The position numbers and the translations under genes were made by a program. Of a DNA stretch of 64,000 nucleotides, positions 54,009 through 63,299 are shown piece after piece. The notes under the pieces are model-generated. The model was given only the letters and a program-made list of their open reading frames with translations. It was not told the origin of the DNA and did not search any database. Every line of letters begins with the position of its first letter. The first letter of the stretch is position 1. Source of the DNA: Desulfobulbaceae bacterium (GTDB lineage: Bacteria > Desulfobacterota > Desulfobulbia > Desulfobulbales > Desulfocapsaceae); assembly GCA_024640625.1 (NCBI GenBank), contig JAHEER010000011.1:1-64000 (forward strand), given 5' to 3'.

Positions 54009-54356
54009 TCAGCAGCCGAGTTCCATCAGCTTCTTTATCTTGATTGCCCTGTTGATATCGTTGTCAATCGAATACCACACTTTCACCTGCTGCTCTTTTT
54101 CAAACTCATCGATCTGGGATACCCCTTCCAGCTGGGTATCCGGATCAATGGTAATACTGATTCGTTTTCCCTTTGCAGGCCGGACCGATATCTGCATCTG
54201 GGCTGTATCAACTTTGCTGACTAAGCCTCTGACGTAGAGCATGTCCTCGGTGGAAACTTCTTCAAACGTCTCTTCTGCGGCCAGCGGCCCGCTGTCGAAC
54301 AGCAGTAAAAACCCCAGCATCAGCAGCGGCAGCAGCAAAAAAACTCGCTCTTTCAT
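54009..54356 (-). CDS. Small exported protein (OB-like), same unit as DsrE-like gene
   Basis: 115 residues from ATG 54356, with GGAGG nine to ten bases upstream; two earlier ATGs are poorly placed. Signal peptide LLLPLLMLGFLLLFDSGPLA, then a beta-rich segment: LYVRGLVSKVDTAQMQISVR, ISITIDPDTQLEG and QVKVWYSIDNDINRAIKIKK. This strand pattern resembles periplasmic OB-fold/DUF1344-like proteins. It ends with LGC. Co-transcribed with the DsrE-like gene (gap 15 bases). Confidence 0.68.
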   Translation of the reverse strand: MKERVFLLLPLLMLGFLLLFDSGPLAAEETFEEVSTEDMLYVRGLVSKVDTAQMQISVRPAKGKRISITIDPDTQLEGVSQIDEFEKEQQVKVWYSIDNDINRAIKIKKLMELGC

Positions 54357-54542
54357 GTGCTCCATTCCTCCGTTATGTATTGCCACAATGTAGTATAGAT
54401 GATAAGGACAAAACGGATATATGCCAGTCGATGAAAAAAGAATGGGGGAACGGTCCGCTAAGCTGCGGGCGAAATTTCTGCAGTTGTGCCGTGGAGGCCT
54501 TGGCTGACTAGTGCCCCTGCAGCGCCCGGCGAAACAGAATAT

Positions 54543-55571
<1,029 letters not shown>

Positions 55572-55779
55572 GTTTTTCTCCTCTGAAAAAGTTTAGCTTA
55601 AAAGGTACGATCAAATGGAGACCAGTCAACATTTATGCAAAGGGCTGCAACGTCAACAGCCGAATCCAGCCTCTGTCGGTCGGAGAGCGGTCGGCAGCCA
55701 GCAATCACTTCTTTCCGCTCAAGCCCGAGAACCGCAGAGCAGCGTCTGATACCACTTTGTTCAGCCGAGTCGAGGGCGG

Positions 55780-56427
55780 CTAACTCGACGCCAACACCTT
55801 GTCGATCATCTCCTGCAGGACAGGGTCGTCGTCAATATCCTTGGCAAGATAGGTCCCTGGAGGTGGGGAGGATTGCGCCAACCGGGAAGCTGCGGCGATC
55901 CAGTCAGCCGCCGTATCCACCGGCACCAGGCTGGTGTCGATTACCAGATGAAATTGTCCGGCAGCATGGAAATCGGCATCGTAAAATCCGTTCACGAACA
56001 TGGATCTGGCTTTGTCGTTATCTTTCACCAGTTTCTCCATGAGGCGAAGGTCATCGGAACCTTCCCGTTCGACGATCCGCCTGACCCGAACCTGGAGAGG
56101 CGCCTGAACCCGTACATGGACCGCACCCGCCAGATTGCGCAGGGAAGCATAGCCGCCACGTCCGAGTATCACTGTTTCCCCGTGTTTGGCGATGCACAGC
56201 ATCACCTTGTTCAGCAAGGAAACAAGATGTTTGGTATCGTAGTCAAGCCGCGACCAGAGCCGCGGCGGTGCCTTGTAAAAACTATCAAGATGAATGAGGC
56301 CGTACTGTTCCAATATCTTTTCGAGTGTTTGTTTTGTCACCAGGGTGAAGGACAGGTTCTGGGCGACCTTTTCAGCGATTGCCGCCCCCTCGCTCCCCAG
56401 AAGTCGTGAAATCGTTATCGTTGCCAT
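55780..56427 (-). CDS. Cytidylate-kinase-like family protein
   Basis: 215 residues. P-loop fold of the AAA_26/cytidylate kinase-like group: ATITISRLLGSEGAAIAEKV at the N-terminus (a variant of the S-R-x-x-G-S-G-G loop, with Glu in place of the first glycine pair), VILGRGGYASLRNLAGAVHV near 87, RVRAPL-like VRVQAPLQVRVRRIVERE and FYDADFHAAGQFHLVIDTSL near 149. A nucleotide kinase of unknown acceptor, commonly found alone in deltaproteobacteria. Confidence 0.8.
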   Translation of the reverse strand: MATITISRLLGSEGAAIAEKVAQNLSFTLVTKQTLEKILEQYGLIHLDSFYKAPPRLWSRLDYDTKHLVSLLNKVMLCIAKHGETVILGRGGYASLRNLAGAVHVRVQAPLQVRVRRIVEREGSDDLRLMEKLVKDNDKARSMFVNGFYDADFHAAGQFHLVIDTSLVPVDTAADWIAAASRLAQSSPPPGTYLAKDIDDDPVLQEMIDKVLASS

Positions 56428-56788
56428 ATCGATTCCTCCTCTAATTCATCAATGATTTCCAGTCATACCTCGCAGGTTTTCATCTCCCGCAGCCCCATTT
56501 CCTGAGAGGTGCAAAATCGGGTCACCGCTCTTGTCTCCTTTACTTAATTGTCCAACATTGGAGGGGGGTAATCAACCCGTGGGCGCACAATCTTAGAGAA
56601 AGGCTGCAGAATTTTCAGCACGGGATAGAGGATCAAAGGCTCGAAACATTTGTGGGGTTCAGGCGTGGACGGCAGTGGTTAATCCTTTCTTGGTTCTGGA
56701 ATGTGACAATAAAAGTCCCGTAATTATAGTGATGAATAGTCGCCATCCACCTTTTTTCATCTTCTCACTCAGCCATCCGGGGGATACC
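56428..56788. other. Intergenic region, nothing recognised
   Basis: 361 bases between divergent genes. An open frame here extends the next gene upstream from a start at 56675, but it lacks family similarity and the later ATG has the better ribosome-binding site. Confidence 0.5.
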
Positions 56789-57298
56789 ATGGATTCCATA
56801 ACAATTTTTAAAAAGGCATTGGCATATGAGAATAAGATACGGGACCTGTATCAGTCTGCCGTCGCAATTATAGACGATGACAGGGGCAAGCGGATTTTTC
56901 AGACCCTGGCGGACGAGGAGCAAGAGCACGTCGATTTTCTGGAACACTCCATTAAAGCACTCACCGAAAACGGCAGCGTCAGTCTGCAAGCTTTTATAAC
57001 CGCTGTTCCGGATGCCGACGACCTGCAAAAGAATATCGAGTCCATGAAGATTGCCATACCGGAGCACATGCTCGGCGATGTCAAGCGGGTGCTCAGCAGT
57101 GCGCTCAAACTCGAAGTTGAAACCACCGAGTACTATGAAAAAGCCTTCGAATCAGCGAGTGGCGACATTAAAGAAGTGCTCGGTAAATTCATCACTGTCG
57201 AGCAGCGCCACATCGATGTGGTCAGGTTTGAGCTGGATTACGCCTCTCACAACGGCTACTGGCTGGGTTTTCCGGAAATCAGTATGGAAGTTGGGTGA
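56789..57298 (+). CDS. Rubrerythrin-like diiron ferritin-fold protein
   Basis: 169 residues from ATG 56789, with CCGGGGGATA upstream. Four-helix-bundle diiron protein with helix-paired Glu/His ligands: YENKIRDLYQSA (Glu near 13), LADEEQEHVDFLEHS (near 43-51), VETTEYYEKAFE (near 113) and TVEQRHIDVVRFELDYASH (near 137). No rubredoxin domain is attached, so electrons must come from another protein. Usual role: peroxide removal in anaerobes. Confidence 0.87.
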   Translation: MDSITIFKKALAYENKIRDLYQSAVAIIDDDRGKRIFQTLADEEQEHVDFLEHSIKALTENGSVSLQAFITAVPDADDLQKNIESMKIAIPEHMLGDVKRVLSSALKLEVETTEYYEKAFESASGDIKEVLGKFITVEQRHIDVVRFELDYASHNGYWLGFPEISMEVG

Positions 57299-57339
57299 TC
57301 CTGAAAAGCAGCAGCAAGGCTCAGCCCTGTTGCAGCACT

Positions 57340-57582
57340 TCAGAAAAGCACCGCGAACGGCTCATAGAGCACATTCCAGACCACAAGCAGCCAGATTACC
57401 CCGCCCACAAAGATTGTCAGCCGGCCATGATAGAGACCGACCGGAATGAGGATCACACTGAGAACAGCCATGCTGTAGAGAAAGGAGTCGTGAAAGTTGG
57501 TACCGCCGGCTAATATGAATATCTGGGTCCACAGATAGGCGGCCAGCGGGGGAGAAAGGGCGATCAGAATGTTGGTTATCAT
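57340..57582 (-). CDS. Small membrane protein, three helices
   Basis: 80 residues with AGAGGAACCC before ATG 57582. Three hydrophobic segments (ITNILIALSPPLAAYLWTQI, FLYSMAVLSVILIPVGLYHG, IFVGGVIWLLVVWNVLYEPF). No family recognised. Clean start and topology make it probably real. Confidence 0.6.
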   Translation of the reverse strand: MITNILIALSPPLAAYLWTQIFILAGGTNFHDSFLYSMAVLSVILIPVGLYHGRLTIFVGGVIWLLVVWNVLYEPFAVLF

Positions 57583-57756
57583 GGGTTCCTCTGGTTGATG
57601 GCACGATTCAAATGCTCGTCATGATACTCAATCACCGTTAAATTGCATCCAATTATCGGCCAGCAAAACCACATTTGATACTTATTGTTGAGCCAAAGTT
57701 GGCAGCATGCCAGTGCGGGGCTGTCATCAAGATACGAAACATGAGAGGAGAATCCC

Positions 57757-58149
57757 ATGAAAACCGCATTCATATTGGTGGTACTGTTGGCTCCCGCGGG
57801 TGCCCTGGCCCAGAACCCCGGGGCCATGAATCAGGGAAATATGCAGAACATGATGCAGGTCATGCAGCAGGTGCAGGAGTGTATGGCCGGTATCGATGAG
57901 GCCAAGCTTCAGGAACTGCAGGTTAAATCGGAAAAGATGAGCAGGGAAATCGACAGCCTGTGCAGCCAAGGACAGCGCGACAAAGCCCAGAAGACGGCTA
58001 TTACGTTCGGCAGGGAAATCGCTTCCGACCCCACTCTGAAGCAGATGCAGAAATGCGGTGAGATGGCCCAGGGAGCGCTGCCGATGATGGAAAACGTTGA
58101 GACCTACGATGAAAAGGAGTATGCCAACCGGCATGTCTGCGACGAGTAG
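57757..58149 (+). CDS. Small periplasmic protein with paired cysteines
   Basis: 130 residues, GAGAGGAGAATCCC before ATG 57757. Signal peptide (residues 1-19, cleavage after LAQ). Met- and Gln-rich start (PGAMNQGNMQNMMQVMQQV), then cysteines near 42, 68, 99 and 128 (QECMAGI, LCSQGQ, KCGEMA, HVCDE), suggesting disulfides or metal binding. Function unknown. Confidence 0.68.
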   Translation: MKTAFILVVLLAPAGALAQNPGAMNQGNMQNMMQVMQQVQECMAGIDEAKLQELQVKSEKMSREIDSLCSQGQRDKAQKTAITFGREIASDPTLKQMQKCGEMAQGALPMMENVETYDEKEYANRHVCDE

Positions 58150-58180
58150 GTCAGGCGGGGTAGTTAACCTAGTCGTCACG

Positions 58181-58561
58181 TTAAGGAAGATCGATGGTTA
58201 CCTCTTGGCCGCCATAGTCATGCACCGAATCGTGGGCCCGCACGGAATAGGTGGCCCGGCCTTTCGGCAAGGCAACCCCGCTAAGCCCCCTGGTAAAAGG
58301 CTGTTCGTTCACGTGGGGGTGGTGCAGAACGCGGGTGGCCACCACCCGGCCCTGATCATCTAGAACCTCCCACTTGTCGACATAATGGCTCCATCCCTCA
58401 TCAGCGTGCTGGACGGTAACGCTGAAGTCATAGGTTCCCGCCGCATTCTGGTTGACTTTGGCCTCGATCACATCTGCTTCTCCGGCATGAGCCAGGGAGC
58501 TGCTGCTGAGAACGGCAATGCAGGCAGCGGCATACCAACTCGCTTTTGTCATCATGGTCAT
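58181..58561 (-). CDS. Small exported beta-rich protein
   Basis: 126 residues with a signal peptide (WYAAACIAVLSSSSLAHAGE). The mature part is a beta-sandwich-like sequence: TYDFSVTVQHADEGWSHYVD, KWEVLDDQGRVVATRVLHHP, ATYSVRAHDSVHDYGGQEVT. Several His residues (HYVD, LHHPHVNEQPF) could bind metal. The sequence is similar in layout to short secreted proteins of unknown function next to respiratory genes. Confidence 0.66.
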   Translation of the reverse strand: MTMMTKASWYAAACIAVLSSSSLAHAGEADVIEAKVNQNAAGTYDFSVTVQHADEGWSHYVDKWEVLDDQGRVVATRVLHHPHVNEQPFTRGLSGVALPKGRATYSVRAHDSVHDYGGQEVTIDLP

Positions 58562-58674
58562 CTGGGCTCCTGGATAAAAGGCTGCGTATCTCTGTCAGCA
58601 GCCTTGGCTCTGAATGGCTTTTGGGTGACGAAATTTACTCTAATCACTAATTGCTGCTGGTGAAAACCATCGCC

Positions 58675-59646
58675 TCAGGGCAAAGGTTTCGCCGGGGGAC
58701 TGGAAAGGTGCTCACGCACCAGGCCGGTGGCCGCTGCCACTGATAGATCACGAATCTTCCCAAACAGCAGGCGGCATTGTTCGAAGCTCAGCTTATTTAC
58801 CAATGCCGCAGCCCGCGCTTCATCGCGCAGGTGGGGGAAGGGGCCATTCTGGCCGGAGTATTCATCCTTGCCTACAATTTTCATAAAGACAAGGGTGCGG
58901 GCGCACAGCAGGTCGGCATGTTCGGCGTGCAGCTGACGCTGAAACAGGCAGTGTACGGTAAGCTTATCACCAGGACCGTAAAGTCCCGATTTCAACCCCA
59001 GCTGCTGAAGTCCCAGATGCTCAACGAATACCGGCTTGAGAGACCAGTCCGGGGGCACCAATGGGCGAAGATTATGATAAAGCAGCAGATGCATGGGTCC
59101 AGCTTCCACGCACGTGGGTTGCATATCAATGAGGTTATTGACAATGGCTTGGGCCCTGAGTTGATCGCGCAGGGCAAATCGCCGTGCGTCGGCCCAGGCA
59201 AAGTTTTTGACCGACTCGATTAAGTGTGAAAAATCGTCTCCCCGCACCGCCTGGTAAAAATCGATCAGGGTTCGGGTCGCCTCCTTTTCCCTCAGATAGA
59301 CCTGGTAGTGAAGCGTGGATTTGTCCAGATTCTCGGGTCCGTTTCCCTCGGCGAAAAAGTCCTGGACCTGGATTAAGTGCTCGATATAGGGTTCAACCTG
59401 CAGGAGTTCTATCCCGCCACTGAAAAAGCTCTGCAGCATAAGACACTGCTGCTGGCTGAAAGCCGGGTACTCGATGTCCTGATCGAGCAGATAGTCCTCC
59501 GTACTGACCTGCCCGCGAATCATCTTGGGAAACAAAGGGTGGGGAGGCTCCTCCAGGATAATCCGCTGATGTTGCTCCATCAAGGGCTGGCAGAGCGGCA
59601 GCGTCTCCGGCCGGTGGTTGGCATAGGCAATGGTCAGGCGAGTCAT
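58675..59646 (-). CDS. Conserved-looking protein of unknown function
   Basis: 323 residues, mostly helical, no signal peptide. Seen: LTIAYANHRPETLPLCQPLM at the start, IILEEPPHPLFPKMIRGQVS near 29, QQQCLMLQSFFSGGIELLQV near 65, and LLYHNLRPLVPPDWSLKPVF near 189. The E-E-P-x-x-x-x-F-x-x-M pattern after a short strand loosely recalls TraB/ChaN/EreA-like folds, but the match is weak. Divergent from the selenoprotein gene (223 bases between). Confidence 0.55.
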   Translation of the reverse strand: MTRLTIAYANHRPETLPLCQPLMEQHQRIILEEPPHPLFPKMIRGQVSTEDYLLDQDIEYPAFSQQQCLMLQSFFSGGIELLQVEPYIEHLIQVQDFFAEGNGPENLDKSTLHYQVYLREKEATRTLIDFYQAVRGDDFSHLIESVKNFAWADARRFALRDQLRAQAIVNNLIDMQPTCVEAGPMHLLLYHNLRPLVPPDWSLKPVFVEHLGLQQLGLKSGLYGPGDKLTVHCLFQRQLHAEHADLLCARTLVFMKIVGKDEYSGQNGPFPHLRDEARAAALVNKLSFEQCRLLFGKIRDLSVAAATGLVREHLSSPPAKPLP

Positions 59647-59868
59647 AAGCCAGAATATAGGTACAGGAGTGGAAAAATCGACCAGGCGGGCAGATTTACC
59701 AGAAACGCTCTCATCTCTCTTGCCGGCGCCTATTTCAATTTCTTCCGCTCCACACTCAAATGTGCTTATTATAGAAACAGCGGTATCGATTTTCTGAGTG
59801 CCGGCAGGGTCGTCGCGGTTTTGTCCAGATAGAGAGTATGTCTGCCCAGTGCTATGAAGAGGGAAAAT

Positions 59869-60414
59869 ATGGAAGGATACAATGTCTCGGTTGAACAGCT
59901 TGGCCGGCTCGGCGTCTACAATGAACAGGGGCAGAAATCAGCCCTGCGCGACCTGTGGGCCACCCAGACGGCGGTACTTGTCTTGGTCAGACATTTTGGC
60001 TGAATGCTCTGTCGTCAGCAGGTTGCTGAACTGAGCGAATACGAGGACCAGTTTAAGGCACAACAGAGCAGGCTGGCAGTTATCGGACCCGGTGAAGCAG
60101 TGCATCTGCCCGAGTTCAGGAAAATAACTGGTTTCAGCTCAGACCTCTTTGCCGATCCCTCGCGGGAGGCCTACCAGGCGCTGGGATTTTCCTCCGGCAT
60201 TGGCAAATTGCTTGGCCTCAAACCTCTGCGGTCTGCGCTGTCGGCCATAAAAGCCGGCATTCGTCCTGGAACGCTTCAGGGCAGCGCCCTGCAGTTGGGC
60301 GGTGCGGCAGTGATTGGGCCAGGCAACGAGCTGCGGTTTCTGTTCAGGGAACAGCAGGCGGGAGACCATCCGCCGGTTTCGGCGCTGCTCGGAGCGGTTT
60401 CAGCAGGAGAATAG
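59869..60414 (+). CDS. Selenoprotein: peroxiredoxin-like (PRXL2/AhpC-TSA_2 type), Sec at residue 45
   Basis: 181 residues when TGA at 60001-60003 is read as selenocysteine. ATG 59869 follows AGAGGGAAAAT. The frame before the TGA is LGRLGVYNEQGQKSALRDLW, then VLVLVRHFG-U45-MLC48-RQQVAELSEYEDQF. After it VIGPGEAVHLPEF, LFADPSREAYQALGF and LGGAAVIGPGNELRFLFREQ fit the PRXL2 thioredoxin fold, whose members read R-H-F-G-C-x-x-C-R. So the first redox Cys is replaced by Sec, giving a U-x-x-C pair. Without Sec the gene would be cut into 44 residues and a later piece from ATG 60004. Probably peroxide or thiol redox chemistry in the cytoplasm. Confidence 0.86.
60001..60029 (+). promoter_or_regulatory. 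Selenocysteine codon and SECIS-like hairpin
   Basis: Just after TGA 60001-60003, TCAGC (60015-60019) pairs perfectly with GCTGA (60025-60029) across the loop AGGTT. The loop holds GGT, the SelB contact in bacterial SECIS elements, about 18 bases after the UGA, the usual distance. Confidence 0.72.
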
Positions 60415-60437
60415 GGCCGGCTTGCAGACAGGTCCGG

Positions 60438-60788
<351 letters not shown>

Positions 60789-60883
60789 TCATGGTCAGTC
60801 CCGGGGAGAGCCCTTTGGCCGCTCCCCGCTGCTGAACCCGGCTTCATGCGGTGCTTGGATGGGTTTATTTCAGGAGCGCTCGA

Positions 60884-62176
60884 TTAGTCGATTTCGAAGG
60901 CTCTCTCGCCGTGAATGGCATTGTCAAGACCCAGCACCTCATCTTCTTCGCTCACCCGGAGACCGCCGGTGACGGCCTTGGTGATATAGACAACGACCAG
61001 GGTGCCTATGGCGGTGAAAACCATGGTGCCGACAATCGATATGGCCTGGATGAGGAGCTGTCCCGGATTTCCGAAGAACAGACCTTTTCCGAGTTCATTG
61101 ATTGCCGGGTTGGCGAACAGTCCAGTGGCCAGAGCGCCCCAGATACCGCACATGCCGTGAACGCCAAAGGCGTCAAGCGAATCGTCGTAGCCGATTTTGT
61201 TTTTCAGAATGGCCACGCTGAAGAAACCGAGTACGCCTGCCACCCCGCCAATTATCAGGGAAGAGATCAGGCCGACGAAGCCGGCGGCAGGGGTAATGGC
61301 CACCAGGCCGGCAACGACGCCCGAGGCGATGCCTAGCAGGGTCGGCTTTTTGTTGATCAGCCATTCGGCACCCATCCAGCCCAGGGCTCCCATTGCCGCA
61401 GAGGTGTTGGTGACTAGAAAGGCGGAGGCGGCAATGCCGTCGGCGGCAAGTTCGCTGCCGGCATTAAACCCGAACCAGCCAAACCAGAGCAGCGCGGCCC
61501 CCAGGGCGGTCAGCGAAACGCTGGAAGGAAACATCGGGGTCTTGCCATAGCCTAGACGTTTACCCACCACGTAAGAGAGCACCAGGCCGGCCACACCTGC
61601 ATTGATATGAACTACGGTACCGCCGGCGAAGTCGAGCGCCCCCATTGCCCCCATCCAGCCGCCGCCCCATACCCAGTGGGCGATGGGAGAGTAGATGAAG
61701 GTGAGCCAGAGGATCGTGAAGACGATCCAGGAGGAAAACTTCATGCGGTCGACCACCGATCCAAGCACCAGGGCAACGGTGATTGCCGCGAAGGTCATCT
61801 GAAAGACGACGAACACCAGAGTCGGGATTGTGCCAGAGACGCTGTCCACCCCGATACCGGCCAGAAAGGCGTGATTGAGGCCGCCGACAATGCCGGACAC
61901 GTCAGGGCCGAAGGCCAGCGAGTAACCCCACATGACCCAGACCACGGAGCCAAGGCAGTAGGCGACGAAGGTCATGGCGTAGGTGTTGAGCAGGTTTTTA
62001 TAACGGGACATACCGCCGTAAAAGAGTGCCAGTCCAGCCGGCGTCATAACCATGACCAAAGCGGTAGCGACAATGATCCAGGCGGTGTCGCCGGTATCGA
62101 TAGCCTCGGCGGCGAAAGCTGAGGAGCCTGAAAGAAGCAGCAGAAGCACAGCAAGGGGGTAGCTAAGTAGTTTCAT
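60884..62176 (-). CDS. amt: Ammonium transporter
   Basis: 430 residues with a signal peptide (LSYPLAVLLLLLSGSSAFAA) and eleven membrane helices, as in AmtB. Seen: WIIVATALVMVMTPAGLALF, FSSWIVFTILWLTFIYSPIA then HWVWGGGW near 165 (first pore-region His), GGTVVHINAGVAGLVLSYVV near 191, TMFTAIG, and DAFGVHGMCGIWGALATGLF near 340 (second pore His). Takes up ammonium; the downstream PII gene regulates it. Confidence 0.95.
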   Translation of the reverse strand: MKLLSYPLAVLLLLLSGSSAFAAEAIDTGDTAWIIVATALVMVMTPAGLALFYGGMSRYKNLLNTYAMTFVAYCLGSVVWVMWGYSLAFGPDVSGIVGGLNHAFLAGIGVDSVSGTIPTLVFVVFQMTFAAITVALVLGSVVDRMKFSSWIVFTILWLTFIYSPIAHWVWGGGWMGAMGALDFAGGTVVHINAGVAGLVLSYVVGKRLGYGKTPMFPSSVSLTALGAALLWFGWFGFNAGSELAADGIAASAFLVTNTSAAMGALGWMGAEWLINKKPTLLGIASGVVAGLVAITPAAGFVGLISSLIIGGVAGVLGFFSVAILKNKIGYDDSLDAFGVHGMCGIWGALATGLFANPAINELGKGLFFGNPGQLLIQAISIVGTMVFTAIGTLVVVYITKAVTGGLRVSEEDEVLGLDNAIHGERAFEID

Positions 62177-62201
62177 CTGAAAACGATCCTCCTCGGGTTA
62201 T

Positions 62202-62242
62202 TTGTTACATTATTGTAATAAAAAATATTACAATTGTTACAT
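62202..62242 (-). promoter_or_regulatory. amt promoter palindrome
   Basis: TTGTTACAT appears at 62202 and 62234 as direct repeats flanking a perfect inverted repeat ATTGTAATA-5-TATTACAAT (62212-62234), about 30 bases before the amt start. Probable binding site of a nitrogen or redox regulator (unidentified). No sigma-54 -24/-12 box was seen. Confidence 0.5.
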
Positions 62243-62729
62243 TTGAGTCACCATATACGAAATATGTGCAGAAGGCAACTATTTCTTCTCCGGGTTCTGT
62301 CTGCAGGCAGCGTTGCCACCTAGGGCGAGGAAAAAACAATGACAAAACCTGCTGGAAAACGCTGCTCCCAGGGAATGTGACAACGAACCCGAATTGGGTA
62401 GCAGACGCCTGCCGGCCTCAGAAGGCTGGCCGTAAAGAGACAAAGAAATGAGGGGTGATGAACAAAAGTGGTGGATTCGAAAAATTGGTAGTCATAACAC
62501 CACTATGTGGTAGTTCCTGCGACGTTTATGAACCGAAACAATTTTTAAAATATAATAAATTACAGTTATTTAGGCTTCTTTGAAAAATTTCTGTCAGGGG
62601 TATGATTTTCTTCGGTGGTATTGTCCTGACAACGGTTAGTCATTATTATATTAACAGCCTTACTTAACAGGCTGTATCCCCCGATGTGATTGTACCTGCC
62701 TCAGAAAACCTTTTCTTCAGGAGGTGATT
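62243..62729. other. Intergenic region
   Basis: 487 bases between amt (-) and two small genes (+). Several short GC-rich stems (for example near 62405-62440), but no riboswitch class was recognised and no gene remnant was seen. Confidence 0.45.
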
Positions 62730-62936
62730 ATGGGCAATTCTGATTCCTTCATGAATTTGTGGAATTTCATGGAACTCTCTGAGAAGCAGCGGCTCATGCG
62801 CCAGTTTCTCAGTCAGCATGGCGACCATTTCAGCAAGGCTGACTTTGTCAGATTCCTGGCCCTGAGATTGGCTGATGGCCCCCAGGAGATCAAGCCGCTG
62901 GCCGAAAACCTGAATAATCGTGAACGACGCCTCTGA
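62730..62936 (+). CDS. Tiny protein A, related to the next gene
   Basis: 68 residues from ATG 62730, with an almost ideal AGGAGGTGAT site. Sequence pattern LW-x(7)-E-x-x-QRLMRQFL then FSKADFVRFLALRLADG is shared with the gene at 63027. Helical, charged, no membrane segment. Family unknown. Confidence 0.6.
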   Translation: MGNSDSFMNLWNFMELSEKQRLMRQFLSQHGDHFSKADFVRFLALRLADGPQEIKPLAENLNNRERRL

Positions 62937-63026
62937 GTGCGGACAAGTAGATGAAATACCACAGGTCAAATTAACCCTGGAACTCACCAAACAGGATCGT
63001 TTCCCGGGCTATAATGGGAGGTGTTT

Positions 63027-63221
63027 ATGTATACTGCACGAAAAGTCCTGAAACTCTGGGGTAAAAGTTCCGAAGCCGACCAGAGAAGATTGAAGCTCAA
63101 ATACTTCTCCGGCCTGAGCGCCCGTCAATTCGAAGATGACTTTGTCAGTTTTCTGGCTAAAGAGTTTGATCTCTACGGCAAAGAGGACGCGCCTGCCAAG
63201 GGTCAGAAAACCCCCAAGTAA
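63027..63221 (+). CDS. Tiny protein B, related to the previous gene
   Basis: 64 residues from ATG 63027, with GGGAGGTG upstream. Shares LW, QRRLKLKYF and F-x-DDFVSFLAKEF with the gene at 62730, then a basic, Lys-rich tail (APAKGQKTPK). Helical, no membrane segment. Likely a diverged tandem copy; function unknown. Confidence 0.6.
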   Translation: MYTARKVLKLWGKSSEADQRRLKLKYFSGLSARQFEDDFVSFLAKEFDLYGKEDAPAKGQKTPK

Positions 63222-63299
63222 ATCCCAGCCTGACACCCACTTCCCTGCCGCCAGACTGCAGTGCTTGTCGCTACAGCAGCCGAGTTTTTCCTTGGCGTT

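Noticed and set aside
54006-54011. TGA at the end of the small exported gene read as a second selenocysteine (...LGC-U...) joining it to the DsrE-like gene
   Set aside because: The downstream gene has its own ATG and signal peptide, no SECIS-like hairpin was seen, and a signal peptide in the middle of a protein makes no sense.
62280-62460. Possible cobalamin, fluoride or other riboswitch before the tiny genes
   Set aside because: A few short motifs looked suggestive, but the conserved cores of these classes are not present.
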